NCBI GenBank assembly: GCA_905614375.1
Contig: CAJQSP010000066.1
Span: 1 to 18,639 of the forward strand
Direction: 5' to 3'
Length of the DNA: 18,639 bases
Origin: an uncultured Dehalococcoidales bacterium
GTDB lineage: Bacteria; Chloroflexota; Dehalococcoidia; UBA1151; UBA1328
Positions 1-7,615 of this stretch are shown one piece after another. A program made the translations under genes and the position numbers. Under the pieces are notes generated by a model that did not search any database, was not told the origin of the DNA, and was given only the letters and a program-made list of their open reading frames with translations. Position 1 is the first letter of the stretch. Every line of letters starts with the position of its first letter.

Positions 1-2
1 CA

Positions 3-683
3 CTCGACGAGCTCGGCAGCGTCAAGCTCACCGAAGTCTGTATCTTCATAGCCTATTGGGGGTTGGAATTTCAAACCCTTTCTAAGGGTCATTCGTGCAC
101 GTGTACCAGCAGCGTCAATGTCCCACGACTCCAATAGGAACGGAGTCATTGGATTACCGTTTTGGAAGTTGAAGAGTGCTTCTTCAACACCACCAAGTTG
201 GTTGGTTGCTGATCCGCGGTAAGGACCTACATAGCCAATACCATATACAGATTCAAGAGTTCGGAATGCCCGAACGACTGAACCTTCTGAGCCACCTGTT
301 GCACTGTCAGGTGCTTTGGTAGCTACTGCTGCAGCCTGTGCCACAGTTGCTGCTGGTGCTGCTTTGTCTGCTGCTCCTGCTGCTCCTGCTGCTCCTGCTG
401 CTTCTGCTTTCTCTGCAGCAGCTGCTTTCTCTGCAGCAGCTGCTGGAGCTGCTTTGTCGCCTGCGGCACTTGTGCCACCGCTAGCAGCAGGCTTTGCAGC
501 AGCCGCTGGCTCTGCAGCCGCTGCTGGAGCGGCTGGAGCGGCTGCAGCGGCTTCGCCGCCACCACTTGATGCGCCGCTGTCACCATCGTCGCTAGAACCG
601 CCACAGGCGATTGAAGCAACAAGGAACAAGCTTGCCAGTGCCAAAAACACCGGTGCCCATCTTTTGTTCAAACTAAGATCCAT
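3..683 (-). CDS. ABC transporter solute-binding lipoprotein, family 5 (partial, C-terminus off window)
   Basis: This reading frame is open from ATG at 683 to the left edge (227 residues seen). Residues 1-27 form a lipoprotein signal peptide: Lys7-Arg8, a hydrophobic core, then ASIAC with Cys27 as the lipidation site. Residues 28 to about 127 are a low-complexity Ala-rich tether with Pro, Lys, Glu and Gly. From about residue 130 the sequence matches the start of family 5 (oligopeptide/nickel-type) binding proteins: a tract reading VEEALFNF, then PFLLESWDID and the LRKGLKF motif (consensus P.LAesW...LRkGvkF). It would capture a solute outside the membrane for an ABC importer. The start is fixed by GGAGG at 691-695, seven bases upstream. 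The substrate is unknown, because the diagnostic C-terminal lobe and the permease genes lie outside the window. Confidence 0.85.
   Translation of the reverse strand, partial: MDLSLNKRWAPVFLALASLFLVASIACGGSSDDGDSGASSGGGEAAAAAPAAPAAAAEPAAAAKPAASGGTSAAGDKAAPAAAAEKAAAAEKAEAAGAAGAAGAADKAAPAATVAQAAAVATKAPDSATGGSEGSVVRAFRTLESVYGIGYVGPYRGSATNQLGGVEEALFNFQNGNPMTPFLLESWDIDAAGTRARMTLRKGLKFQPPIGYEDTDFGELDAAELVE
370..440. repeat. In-frame alanine-codon repeat within the lipoprotein tether
   Basis: A short imperfect tandem repeat based on a 9-base unit (gctgctcct on the plus strand) is followed by two near-identical ctttctctgcagcagctg units. On the minus strand it encodes the AAG/AAE/EKA repeats of the solute-binding protein's tether. 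The repetition leaves several frames open and produces long spurious ORFs on both strands. Such tracts can change length by slippage in 9-base steps without breaking the frame. Confidence 0.75.
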
Positions 684-690
684 GATATTT

Positions 691-695
691 CCTCC
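691..695 (-). promoter_or_regulatory. Shine-Dalgarno of the solute-binding lipoprotein
   Basis: The minus strand reads GGAGG, then seven bases, then ATG at 683. It is one of the best ribosome-binding sites in the window and decides the start. Confidence 0.8.
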
Positions 696-868
696 GAAAG
701 GCCAAATAAGAACGGAGCGATTTTCAAAAGAAAACCCACCTGATCTATTGTCAGGATTCGCCGTCAACTTCACTGAAGGGAAAACCCTTTCAACTCGTTG
801 CCAGACGTGCCCCAAATTAGTAATTGCCTTGTTACGCGGTGTTTGAATATTAAAAATCTACCCAATCC

Positions 869-925
869 CACCAACGTAAGCAGCACCAAACTATACACGG
901 CTGATATAACAAGTCAACGTTGGTG
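869..925. promoter_or_regulatory. 9-bp inverted repeat bracketing the promoter (possible operator)
   Basis: CACCAACGT at 869-877 is the exact reverse complement of ACGTTGGTG at 917-925. The arms lie on either side of the -10/-35 pair of the minus-strand promoter. The right arm includes most of the palindrome CAACGTTG (915-922), whose central CG resembles LacI/GalR-type operators and which overlaps the -35 element. This suggests a repressor site. The regulator is not in the window. Confidence 0.35.
890..917 (-). promoter_or_regulatory. Sigma70-like promoter for the solute-binding lipoprotein
   Basis: On the minus strand, TTGACT (917-912) is separated by 16 bases from TATAGT (895-890). The predicted transcript starts near 883, leaving a roughly 200-base leader before ATG 683. 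The leader carries a small hairpin near 773-791 (aaggg/ccctt with an aaaa loop). The match to consensus is good, but it was found by eye. Confidence 0.5.
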
Positions 926-1082
926 AACATGGTTTTAACACGGTTCAGGGTAACTGGAAATTATCACCGCTATTACTACCAACGCGCATCTGCTATGGGT
1001 AAACTCTCGGAGTTCAATTACATCCTTCACCTCTGTATCCGTCACGGGTTTGATGAACGTATTCGGCGGATCGAGATTCCAA

Positions 1083-2273
1083 ATGCCGATTAATACAAGC
1101 TTTAGCGTCAAGTCAGTCGAGTCGATTCACCTAGCCTTCAAGAACTCTGCTTCTTATTGGGAGACTTATCGAGCGAACGAAGGTGATCGTCAAACCGAAC
1201 GGTTTGAGTTCAAGCAGGGTTGGCAGACCGTATATGCGCTTAACGTCGAAACTCCACTGGTAAAAGTAACCCTCTCCGATGGCACAGTCGGCTGGGGAGA
1301 GGCTAACGCTGGAATCGGTCCAGAGGTAGTAGCCCTCATCGTCAACGAAATCCTTGCTCAGATGATCGAAGGCCAAGAATACGAGAACCCCAGAGCACTG
1401 TGGGATTTCCTTTATGACACACAACGCGGGCGCGGCTATTCTTCTGGATATTGGCTCGATGCTCTTGCGGCGATCGACATAGCGGTGTGGGACGCCATTG
1501 GTAAGCGCGAGCAATCTCCGGTAGCCGCACTGCTCGATCCGAACCCAAGAAGCCAGTTCGACGTGTACCTATCAGGTGTGCGCCGCGCTACTCTCAACGA
1601 AAGAATCGAGCATGTGAAAACGTGGATCGACACAGGGCTTCGTGGCGCAAAAATATTCCTTACCGGCGATGTCGAAGTTGGAACGACTGAGCTCGACGGA
1701 CTAATGGCCGGGGCTCCAGAGCTTGAGCAGTGGATGGTCGACACGTTGTGGATGGGCTCGCACGAATCTGCTGAAATAGGAAAGTTGGAATACGGAAAGC
1801 GAAACGTCCGTTTCTTCGAGTGCCCGCTCCAACCGGAAGACCTTATCGGTCATCAAAAGCTCGTTAAAAAGCCCGGTGCCGATATCGCTCTGGGCGAACA
1901 CTTCAGGTCGCGTTATCAAATGGAGCAATGGGTGCAGCAACCTCGAGCTCTCGACGTGTACCAGCCTGATATCGGGCGAACCGGTTTCACCGACTACATG
2001 GCCCAGATGGACATCGCCGCTAAGGTTGGAATTAAGACCACTCCGCACATGGGAACCGGCGTTTCGGTGTTCCAAGCTGCGACTCTTCAATGCGCCGCCG
2101 TTGCCCCAGCCGACTACCTTCAGGAATTCCAGGGTGGTCTATCAGACCGACTCGACACAGCATCGGATTCAGCTTGGATCTATGCCGATGGAGGGTTTAC
2201 ACTCCCTGATCGACCAGGAATAGGTGTTGAAATCAATGAAGCGTTGCTTGAACCGTTCATCGTGAAGCACTAG
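1083..2273 (+). CDS. Enolase-superfamily (mandelate racemase/muconate-lactonizing type) enzyme, paralogue 1
   Basis: A 396-residue protein with a capping domain (about 1-130, including the GWGEANAG loop) and a (beta/alpha)7beta barrel. Visible barrel residues are Lys190 in the second-strand motif K-I-F, candidate metal ligands Asp220, Glu246 (FFECPL) and Glu272 (LGEHF), Asp296 (YQPD) and His322 (TPHMG). The last two form the His-Asp dyad of the mandelate racemase subgroup. Such enzymes abstract a proton alpha to a carboxylate and usually dehydrate or racemise hydroxy or sugar acids. The second residue of the usual K-x-K is Phe192, so the chemistry may differ. Start choice is uncertain: ATG 1053 and TTG 1050 are also in frame. 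ATG 1083 best fits the family N-terminus, but no start has a strong ribosome-binding site. Substrate unknown. Confidence 0.85.
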   Translation: MPINTSFSVKSVESIHLAFKNSASYWETYRANEGDRQTERFEFKQGWQTVYALNVETPLVKVTLSDGTVGWGEANAGIGPEVVALIVNEILAQMIEGQEYENPRALWDFLYDTQRGRGYSSGYWLDALAAIDIAVWDAIGKREQSPVAALLDPNPRSQFDVYLSGVRRATLNERIEHVKTWIDTGLRGAKIFLTGDVEVGTTELDGLMAGAPELEQWMVDTLWMGSHESAEIGKLEYGKRNVRFFECPLQPEDLIGHQKLVKKPGADIALGEHFRSRYQMEQWVQQPRALDVYQPDIGRTGFTDYMAQMDIAAKVGIKTTPHMGTGVSVFQAATLQCAAVAPADYLQEFQGGLSDRLDTASDSAWIYADGGFTLPDRPGIGVEINEALLEPFIVKH

Positions 2274-2504
2274 ATCGCAGAGTCCCCCCTAACGAGAGTC
2301 GAATTACAACACCCGAAGTTGGAATTTCTTCAATCAAGTGATACTCAACGACTGAATAAAGCCTTGATACATGACTTGAAATGACAACTATGCCGCTCGC
2401 GAGAGAGCTAATAGTTTCACTAGCATTCGCTATATCAACCAACAATTCACGGTGACATATTGGATGTTTCAAATATGTACATTCCTACGGGTCCCATGCC
2501 GTTT
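2274..2504. other. Intergenic stretch between enolase paralogue 1 and the MFS permease
   Basis: About 230 bases without a supported gene. A TTGATA-like box near 2363 has no good partner. The minus-strand ORF across this stretch shows no recognisable domain. No terminator hairpin with a T-run is visible after the enolase gene. Confidence 0.4.
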
Positions 2505-2518
2505 AGGAGATAGTCCTG
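2505..2518 (+). promoter_or_regulatory. Shine-Dalgarno with apparent CTG start codon
   Basis: AGGAGA at 2505-2510 lies six bases before CTG at 2516-2518. The frame is closed by TAG at 2504-2506 and has no ATG, GTG or TTG before ATG 2684, which lies after the first membrane helix. Spacing is ideal, so CTG is the best-supported start. A lost ATG or a sequence error remains possible. Confidence 0.55.
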
Positions 2519-3787
2519 AGAGAAAACAGAGTAAATACGGCTGGGTCGAAGACTGATGATGAATCAGTCACTCCCGGCCCGAGTTCAAACTCAGGTGGTG
2601 TATTCAGTATTCTGACGATCAGCGACTATCGTCTTCTGATCCTATCGAACCTGGCTACATTCGCTGGTTATCAGATACGAAACATGGCTCAAGCTTGGAT
2701 CGTGCTGGAACGCACCGATTCGCCAATGCTGATGGGCCTCGTAAACGCAATGCCCGGAATAGCGATAATTTCTATCTCCCTGGTCGGCGGTGCACTGGCC
2801 GACAGAACCGAACGATGGCAGTTGCTCTGGCGAACCAAGTTGGTCATCACTTCGATGGCATTCCTCACAGCCGTACTGCTAACGACCGACCTGTTCGAGT
2901 GGTGGCACCTGATTCCAATCTCACTTGTTACGGGATCAATGTTTGCCTTGCACAACCCGACGAGTCAGGCTTTTGCGGTTGATGTAGTGGGTCGCGAACG
3001 ACTTGTTTCGGCATCTAGCCTTAACACGGGCATATCGATGACGGCGACAATCGCCGGTCCTAGCATTGGCGGTATCTTGCTGCTGCTAGGTCAGGATCTG
3101 GCGTTTTATGTCCTAGCCGCTCTATACGGATTTTCTGCGCTGATGATCTTCTCGGTGAAATCTCGGCGTGTTCCGGATCCCAGCGGTAGAAACATAATTT
3201 CCGACATCAAAGCCGGACTCGCTTATTCGTACCGCACACCAATCATAAGGGCACTATTAATCATCGGTTCGAGCGCTCTTTTTATGGGCACTTATCAACC
3301 GGCTATTCCAGTAAAAGTTCAAGATGAACTCGGGATGGGTGAATTCGGCTACGGAGTGATCCTTGGTCTGAACGGTGTTGGCGCATTGATCGGATCGGCG
3401 GCACTATTCGCTCTCAGCAAGAAAATCCGAAAAGGCTATCTGCTGATATTTGCCCTACTGCTGTTCAATGCGTCTATCGGATTATTCGCAGTAGCTCCAA
3501 ACGTTGTCGTGACCGGAATTTCGATGGTATTCCTCGGACTCGCATTCTCTGCCTGGATGATCTCAGTGCCTGTGCTATTGCAAACCACGGCGTCTGAAGA
3601 AATGCGTGGTCGTGTCATGAGTTTGTACTTCATGGTCGTGCTGACACATCAACTGGGATGGATCTTGGGTGGAGTCGGAATCGAAACAATCGGAATCACA
3701 CCGACATTGTTCGTTGGAATTGCCGGTGGTTTGATCATTGCAGGTTCGGCAATAATTCTCACTCCAGCAGTGCGTAAAGCTCGCTGA
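2516..3787 (+). CDS. MFS permease, exporter-like (first of three MFS loci)
   Basis: A 423-residue, 12-helix major facilitator protein when read from CTG 2516. The frame upstream of the first ATG (2684) encodes a polar N-terminus of about 30 residues, then YRLLILSNLATF and the first half of helix 1. This matches the layout of the next MFS gene. Starting at 2684 would remove most of helix 1. Motif A is visible as GGALADRTERW between helices 2 and 3, and a second-half counterpart as EEMRGRVMSLY before helix 11. The general type is that of the EntS-like drug/siderophore efflux MFS group; substrate and direction are unknown. It ends 47 bases before the next MFS gene, so the two probably share a transcript. 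There is no duplication or break inside the frame. Confidence 0.85.
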   Translation: MRENRVNTAGSKTDDESVTPGPSSNSGGVFSILTISDYRLLILSNLATFAGYQIRNMAQAWIVLERTDSPMLMGLVNAMPGIAIISISLVGGALADRTERWQLLWRTKLVITSMAFLTAVLLTTDLFEWWHLIPISLVTGSMFALHNPTSQAFAVDVVGRERLVSASSLNTGISMTATIAGPSIGGILLLLGQDLAFYVLAALYGFSALMIFSVKSRRVPDPSGRNIISDIKAGLAYSYRTPIIRALLIIGSSALFMGTYQPAIPVKVQDELGMGEFGYGVILGLNGVGALIGSAALFALSKKIRKGYLLIFALLLFNASIGLFAVAPNVVVTGISMVFLGLAFSAWMISVPVLLQTTASEEMRGRVMSLYFMVVLTHQLGWILGGVGIETIGITPTLFVGIAGGLIIAGSAIILTPAVRKAR

Positions 3788-3834
3788 CGATTACCCTTCA
3801 CTGATTCATCCCGCGGCATGACAAAATCACGCTG

Positions 3835-5191
3835 ATGGAAAAACCCACACACGTTGAACCCACCGTTACGCAGGTTGAAATATCTGGCGACTTAACGCGT
3901 GCTGGTGGATTCAACCCGTTCAGCGTTCTACGCTTCGGCGATTACAAGTTCGTGTGGTCTTCAGAAGCGCTCAGTCTGTGGGCTATCGAAATGGAGATCA
4001 TCGTTCTGGCGATGTTCGTATTCAGGGATACCGGATCGCCGCTGCTCGTAGGGCTAATAGGCGCTCTCAAATTCGCAGGGACTTTGCTGGGTCCGCTCTA
4101 CGGACTAATGGTTGATCGGTTCGACCGCAAGAAGTTACAAGTTTGGGTACGGGCTTTCGGGGCAATTCTGGCAATCGTACTCACGATTCTTGTCTTCACC
4201 GCTACGCTCGAACTGTGGCACGCCTACGTAATCGTCGCTGCTGGCAGCATGGTTCGCATGCTCGATCTTGTGCTAGTTCAAGCACTGACTGCCGATGCTG
4301 TTCCCGCTGACTCGCTGCACGGAGCAATCGGGCTTTCGCGTTCGACGTTAGACGTTAGACGGCGCAAGAGTAGTCGGTTCGATTGCCGGCAGAACGCTTT
4401 TTGCAACGCTTGGCCTTGATTGGGCGTACCTGGCGATCACGGTGCTCTACCTTCTAGCAACGCTCGCATCGCTCAAGATCACATCGAGAGTGGTAGCAAA
4501 CACCGTCCACATTGAAAGCATTCGGACGGGTCTACGTGAGGGATTTCGATATGTACGACAAAGCGATTTACTACCTGGCCTGATCTTCTTCTCGTTCCTC
4601 ATAGAATTCACTGCGTTCCCTATCGTCAACGGACTGATGACGGTTATTGGGGATGAACTGTTCGATTTGGGCGGTACCGGAATCGGCCTGTTGGCGGCTT
4701 CAGCGTCAATCGGTGCGCTTTTAGGAGCGCTGTCAATTGGTCTTCGACCGAACATCAATAATCCTTCCCGAATAATGATAGTCGGTTCATTGATATGGCA
4801 CGCGCTAATGCTCGTACTCGCTATCGTACCGCCGCTCTGGTTATTCGCATTCATACTTGTTCTGTGGGGATTAAGCGGTGGAGCGACTTTTGTCGGCATG
4901 CTTGTTGGGTTGTTACGAGCAGCACCAGCAGAAACCCGAGGGCGAGTGATGGGAATCAGGTCGCTCGGCATTTACGGCCTGCCACTTGGACTTCTTCTTG
5001 GCGGGTGGATGTCGGAACATATTGGCTCAGCAGCGATGATCGGAACGCTGGGCGTTATCGGATTAACCGCTACCGTATTTGCAGCCCTCAAATGGCCAGC
5101 GTTACTCCGTAAATGCACCATATCAACGCATGCTGTAGATTCTCCTGCGAGCATTAGTTCAGCCAGCGACTCATCGAGTAGCCCAGAATGA
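3835..5191 (+). pseudogene. MFS permease, frameshifted by a 7-bp tandem duplication
   Basis: Two abutting reading frames make one MFS protein. The first runs 3835-4419 (helices 1-5, motif A as YGLMVDRFDRKK). The second reads to 5191 (helices 5-12, with AETRGRVMGIRSLG). The break is at gacgttagacgtta (4344-4357), a perfect tandem copy of a 7-base unit. Removing one copy joins the frames as STLDGARVVGSIAGR, the expected motif after helix 5, and gives a 449-residue protein of normal length. After the shift, frame 1 reads 21 unrelated residues and stops. The last four bases overlap the start of the HAD gene (ATGA), so it was translationally coupled. Both halves keep good family sequence, so the lesion is recent, phase-variable or a sequencing error. 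Confidence 0.85.
4344..4357 (+). repeat. 7-bp tandem duplication causing the frameshift
   Basis: gacgtta occurs twice in succession, followed by a partial third copy (gac). Loss of one unit restores the MFS frame exactly. Confidence 0.85.
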
Positions 5192-6027
5192 ATCTTCCCG
5201 ACTTTTCGCCCGCAACTCCAAAGGCCATCGCTATGGACTTGGATGAAACAACTCTCAACTCGAACGCGAGACTCGACGAGCGTACAAGCACAGTCCTGCA
5301 CGCAGTTCACGCCATTGGCATACCCATGATTATCGCCACGTCGCGCCCCGAACGAGTGCTACCGACGCTAGTTGGTGATGACATTCTCGAAATAACTTCA
5401 ATAGTCCAGATGAACGGAACGATTGCACATGGCAAGGCAGGACTAACCGGATCCTTCAAACACGAGATGAGTTTAGAAGATGCTTGTATCTGCTGGCGGC
5501 TCGCGAATGAACATGCTCCGTGGGCACGAATGACGTTAGAAATAGACGGTGACCAGTTCGCTGTCAATCACGACGATGACATAAACGAGCTATGGGCATT
5601 CAACATGGCAACGCCCACCATGGTCGTATCGTTCGAAGAAGCATTACGACTGCGACCAGTGAAGATTTCTATAAACGGTCTGAATCAAAACCTAGAAAAC
5701 CTTGCGAGCATATTGGAAAACGAACTCTCAGCTGAAACGGATGTGATCCGAGCAGCAAGAATGCAATTCCTCAATATTGTTCCTATGCAAGCAAGTAAAT
5801 CCGGTGCGGTCGCTGATCTACTGGAATCGGCGAACATTCAGCTGGCCGACGTGCTTTCATTCGGAGATGACTTCGTCGATATCGATCTCATACGCGACTG
5901 CGGATGGTCGGTAGCGGTAGCAAACGCTATTTCAGAGATTAAATCGTTAGCAAAATACGAAACCGCCTCCAACGACGATCACGGTGTTGCCATCGTGCTC
6001 GAAAACCTCGTCGACGCTATCAAGTAA
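5188..6027 (+). CDS. HAD-superfamily phosphatase, Cof/type IIB
   Basis: A 279-residue cytoplasmic HAD hydrolase. Motif I is MDLDETTLN with nucleophile Asp17 and acid/base Asp19. Motif II is IATSRP (Thr51), motif III is the Lys204 of ASKSGAV, and motif IV is FGDDFVDIDLI with Asp227 and Asp231 for magnesium. A large type-IIB cap lies between motifs II and III. These enzymes dephosphorylate sugar phosphates, nucleotides or cofactors such as FMN and PLP; the substrate is not predictable here. The usual DLDGTL is DLDETTL, a mild variation. It starts by ATGA overlap with the MFS gene upstream, and an MFS remnant begins immediately after its stop, so it sat in a transporter operon. Confidence 0.88.
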   Translation: MNLPDFSPATPKAIAMDLDETTLNSNARLDERTSTVLHAVHAIGIPMIIATSRPERVLPTLVGDDILEITSIVQMNGTIAHGKAGLTGSFKHEMSLEDACICWRLANEHAPWARMTLEIDGDQFAVNHDDDINELWAFNMATPTMVVSFEEALRLRPVKISINGLNQNLENLASILENELSAETDVIRAARMQFLNIVPMQASKSGAVADLLESANIQLADVLSFGDDFVDIDLIRDCGWSVAVANAISEIKSLAKYETASNDDHGVAIVLENLVDAIK

Positions 6028-6223
6028 ATGAGATTTCGACCAAAAGCGGCAGATGTACTCTCCGACGCTCAGTTTCGTGTCCTCGTCAGTAGCCAAGCGA
6101 CGTTCGACCTCGGCATATTCATGCGTGGCACGTCAACGAATGGGCGCTCGTAATTAGCGCACGCTTCGGAACACCTGTAGCGGCAGTCGTACTTCTACAT
6201 AGGAAAGATGTACACCGAGCGTA
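6028..6223 (+). pseudogene. Decayed N-terminus of a third MFS permease
   Basis: An ATG directly follows the HAD stop (TAA then ATG). The frame reads LSDAQFRVLVSSQATF before TAA near 6151. Around 6128 a second frame takes over (NEWALVISARFGTPVAAVVLLHRKD) until TAG near 6221. Joined by one frameshift, the two pieces resemble the helix 1 start of the MFS proteins upstream (compare YRLLILSNLATF and WIVLERTDSP). Everything after the region of helix 2 is missing. I infer the remains of a third permease fused to this operon's end. The stretch is short, so the identification is moderate. Confidence 0.5.
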
Positions 6224-6531
6224 GCGGGGCAACCCAATTGCTCCTTCGAACACAAACAGAATAATTCCTAAATAGAAGAAAACCATGAAAACTACTGAGC
6301 TTCGATCGGATGAAATAACCCTGCCTGAAATGTCACTCAACCCTCTGATCCAACCGGTCGTAAAGATCAGTATATTAACTATCATTCTGAACGAAACAAG
6401 CGACATGTATAACGCCATAAATCAGGCGACGTGGGGCGGCTAGATCGCTGTATCAAAGATACGATGAACGCTGTGTAAAACGGGTTAGAGCATCACGCTC
6501 AACACCGCTCAATAGAAGGCTCTTAATAACC
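6224..6531. other. Mostly non-coding stretch before the propeller lipoprotein
   Basis: Apart from the small ORF at 6285-6443 there is no supported gene. The overlapping minus-strand ORF has no recognisable domain. A short hairpin (gtatc-aaa-gatac) lies near 6450-6462. The region is best read as eroded permease sequence plus the leader of the next gene. Confidence 0.4.
6285..6443 (+). CDS. Small ORF of unknown function, possibly further MFS debris
   Basis: A 52-codon ORF begins at ATG 6285, with agaag six bases upstream. It has a polar N-terminus, then a moderately hydrophobic stretch (IQPVVKISILTIIL). The second half faintly resembles the region entering helix 7 of the MFS proteins nearby (NPLIQ... 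compared with DLLPGLIFF). It may be the other end of the same decayed permease after an internal deletion, or simply noise. Confidence 0.2.
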   Translation: MKTTELRSDEITLPEMSLNPLIQPVVKISILTIILNETSDMYNAINQATWGG

Positions 6532-7602
6532 ATGAATCCATATCTAAAGTTAGTCGCCCGAAACCTTCATCTATCAGCATGCCGAATAACGATCATCACT
6601 TCTCTCCTCATAATCGCTGTTTCGGTGGCGTGCGGAGGCGGATCAGCCGATAACGACGAGATTGTGGCTGAAGGACTTTATTCGCCACGCGGACTTGCTT
6701 TTGATCTGGACGGAAACCTACTGATCGCAGAATCTGGTCGGGGCCGTTTGCTAAAAGTCACAGGTGACGGCGAGGTCAGTCCTATAGCCAAGGGCTTGCC
6801 ATTCTCGCTAAAAACAGGTCCTGAAGGGGCATACCAAGCCGGTCCATCAGCGATCACCCTTCTCAACGGTGAGCTGTTTTTCATTGTGGGTGAGTACATC
6901 GGCGAACAGTCAGCGCGTATGTACCGCATAACAGCTGATGCCGGATACGAGCCTGTGACGCCAATAACCGATGGCTGGGCTCCACTCGATAACCGATTCT
7001 CCAACCCTTATGACATGGTCAACGCACCTGAAGTCGATGGGTGGATAGTTTCGGACCCCGGCGGAAACTCGCTGCGAGCAGTCGACCTAGCCGGCAATAT
7101 CCGTGACTACGTGGTGTTCTATAACTTTGCCATTCCGGATCAGGAAGTGGCAGTTGAGATAGTCCCAACGGGGATAGCACGTGGTCCTGATGGTGCTATC
7201 TACGTTGGTACGTTGACAGGCTATCCATATCCTGCCGGAGAGGCTGCTGTCTGGCGAGTGGAAGACCTAAATGGTGATGGAGATGCATTGGATCAGGGGG
7301 AATCTGAGCCGTTTGTCACCGGACTCACCACTGTCACCGACATTACATTTGGGCCCGACGGCACTCTCTACATCGCTGAATTCTCATCAGATACGGAGAA
7401 AGTTCTCGAGGGCGGAGATTTTAGTGAAAATGCCAAATCCATCCCTGGACGAGTCCTCAAATGGAATGGGAGCGAGACAACGGTATTTGCCGATAATGTT
7501 GTTTCACCAACCAGCCTTCTCACAACCGACTCATTTCTCTACATAACCGAAGAGTTCGCCGGAAGAGTCACCAAACGTCCCCTCACTGACGACAATCGCT
7601 AG
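6532..7602 (+). CDS. Secreted beta-propeller lipoprotein, ScyD/ScyE or NHL/SMP-30-like
   Basis: A 356-residue protein with an N-terminal signal (Arg/Lys-containing start, hydrophobic residues 19-32) ending in AVSVAC, with Cys34 as the lipidation site. The mature part repeats a propeller-blade signature: SPRGLAFDLDGNLLIAES at the start, PTGIARGPDGAIYVGT in the middle and VTDITFGPDGTLYIAEF near the end. This is the pattern of ScyD/ScyE-family and NHL/SMP-30-like propellers. A D-x-N-x-D-G-D-type loop (DLNGDGDALDQGE) looks like a calcium-binding EF-hand-type site. It should be displayed outside the membrane. Its role could be ligand binding or lactone/sugar hydrolysis; catalysis is not shown. It ends just before a strong terminator and faces another propeller gene. 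Confidence 0.82.
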   Translation: MNPYLKLVARNLHLSACRITIITSLLIIAVSVACGGGSADNDEIVAEGLYSPRGLAFDLDGNLLIAESGRGRLLKVTGDGEVSPIAKGLPFSLKTGPEGAYQAGPSAITLLNGELFFIVGEYIGEQSARMYRITADAGYEPVTPITDGWAPLDNRFSNPYDMVNAPEVDGWIVSDPGGNSLRAVDLAGNIRDYVVFYNFAIPDQEVAVEIVPTGIARGPDGAIYVGTLTGYPYPAGEAAVWRVEDLNGDGDALDQGESEPFVTGLTTVTDITFGPDGTLYIAEFSSDTEKVLEGGDFSENAKSIPGRVLKWNGSETTVFADNVVSPTSLLTTDSFLYITEEFAGRVTKRPLTDDNR

Positions 7603-7615
7603 CGTGAATCTTCTT

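Larger units (their letters stand above)
684..1082. other. Divergent intergenic region
   Basis: This gene-free stretch separates the minus-strand lipoprotein from the plus-strand enolase-superfamily gene. It holds the promoter, the inverted repeat and the leader hairpin described separately. No convincing plus-strand promoter or strong ribosome-binding site for the enolase gene is visible. No coding remnant was recognised. Confidence 0.6.

Noticed and set aside
316..846. Plus-strand 176-codon Ala-rich ORF and a Gln-rich minus-strand ORF at 323-622
   Set aside because: Both are shadows of the repetitive tether of the solute-binding lipoprotein, which has a signal peptide, a strong ribosome-binding site and a family domain in its own frame.
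2257..2472. 71-codon minus-strand ORF in the intergenic stretch
   Set aside because: TTG start with no ribosome-binding site, no recognised motif, and it overlaps the end of the enolase gene.
4344..4440. Programmed ribosomal frameshift between the MFS halves
   Set aside because: No slippery heptamer or downstream pseudoknot is evident, and the perfect 7-bp tandem duplication explains the shift more simply.
4442..5191. Independent GTG-started 249-residue MFS gene
   Set aside because: It begins in the middle of a permease with no ribosome-binding site, and removing one 7-bp repeat joins it to the upstream frame. It is the second part of one broken gene.
6119..6418. Hydrophobic 99-codon minus-strand ORF
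   Set aside because: No recognisable domain. It overlaps the MFS remnant on the other strand, and helix-like composition arises from antisense of polar sequence.
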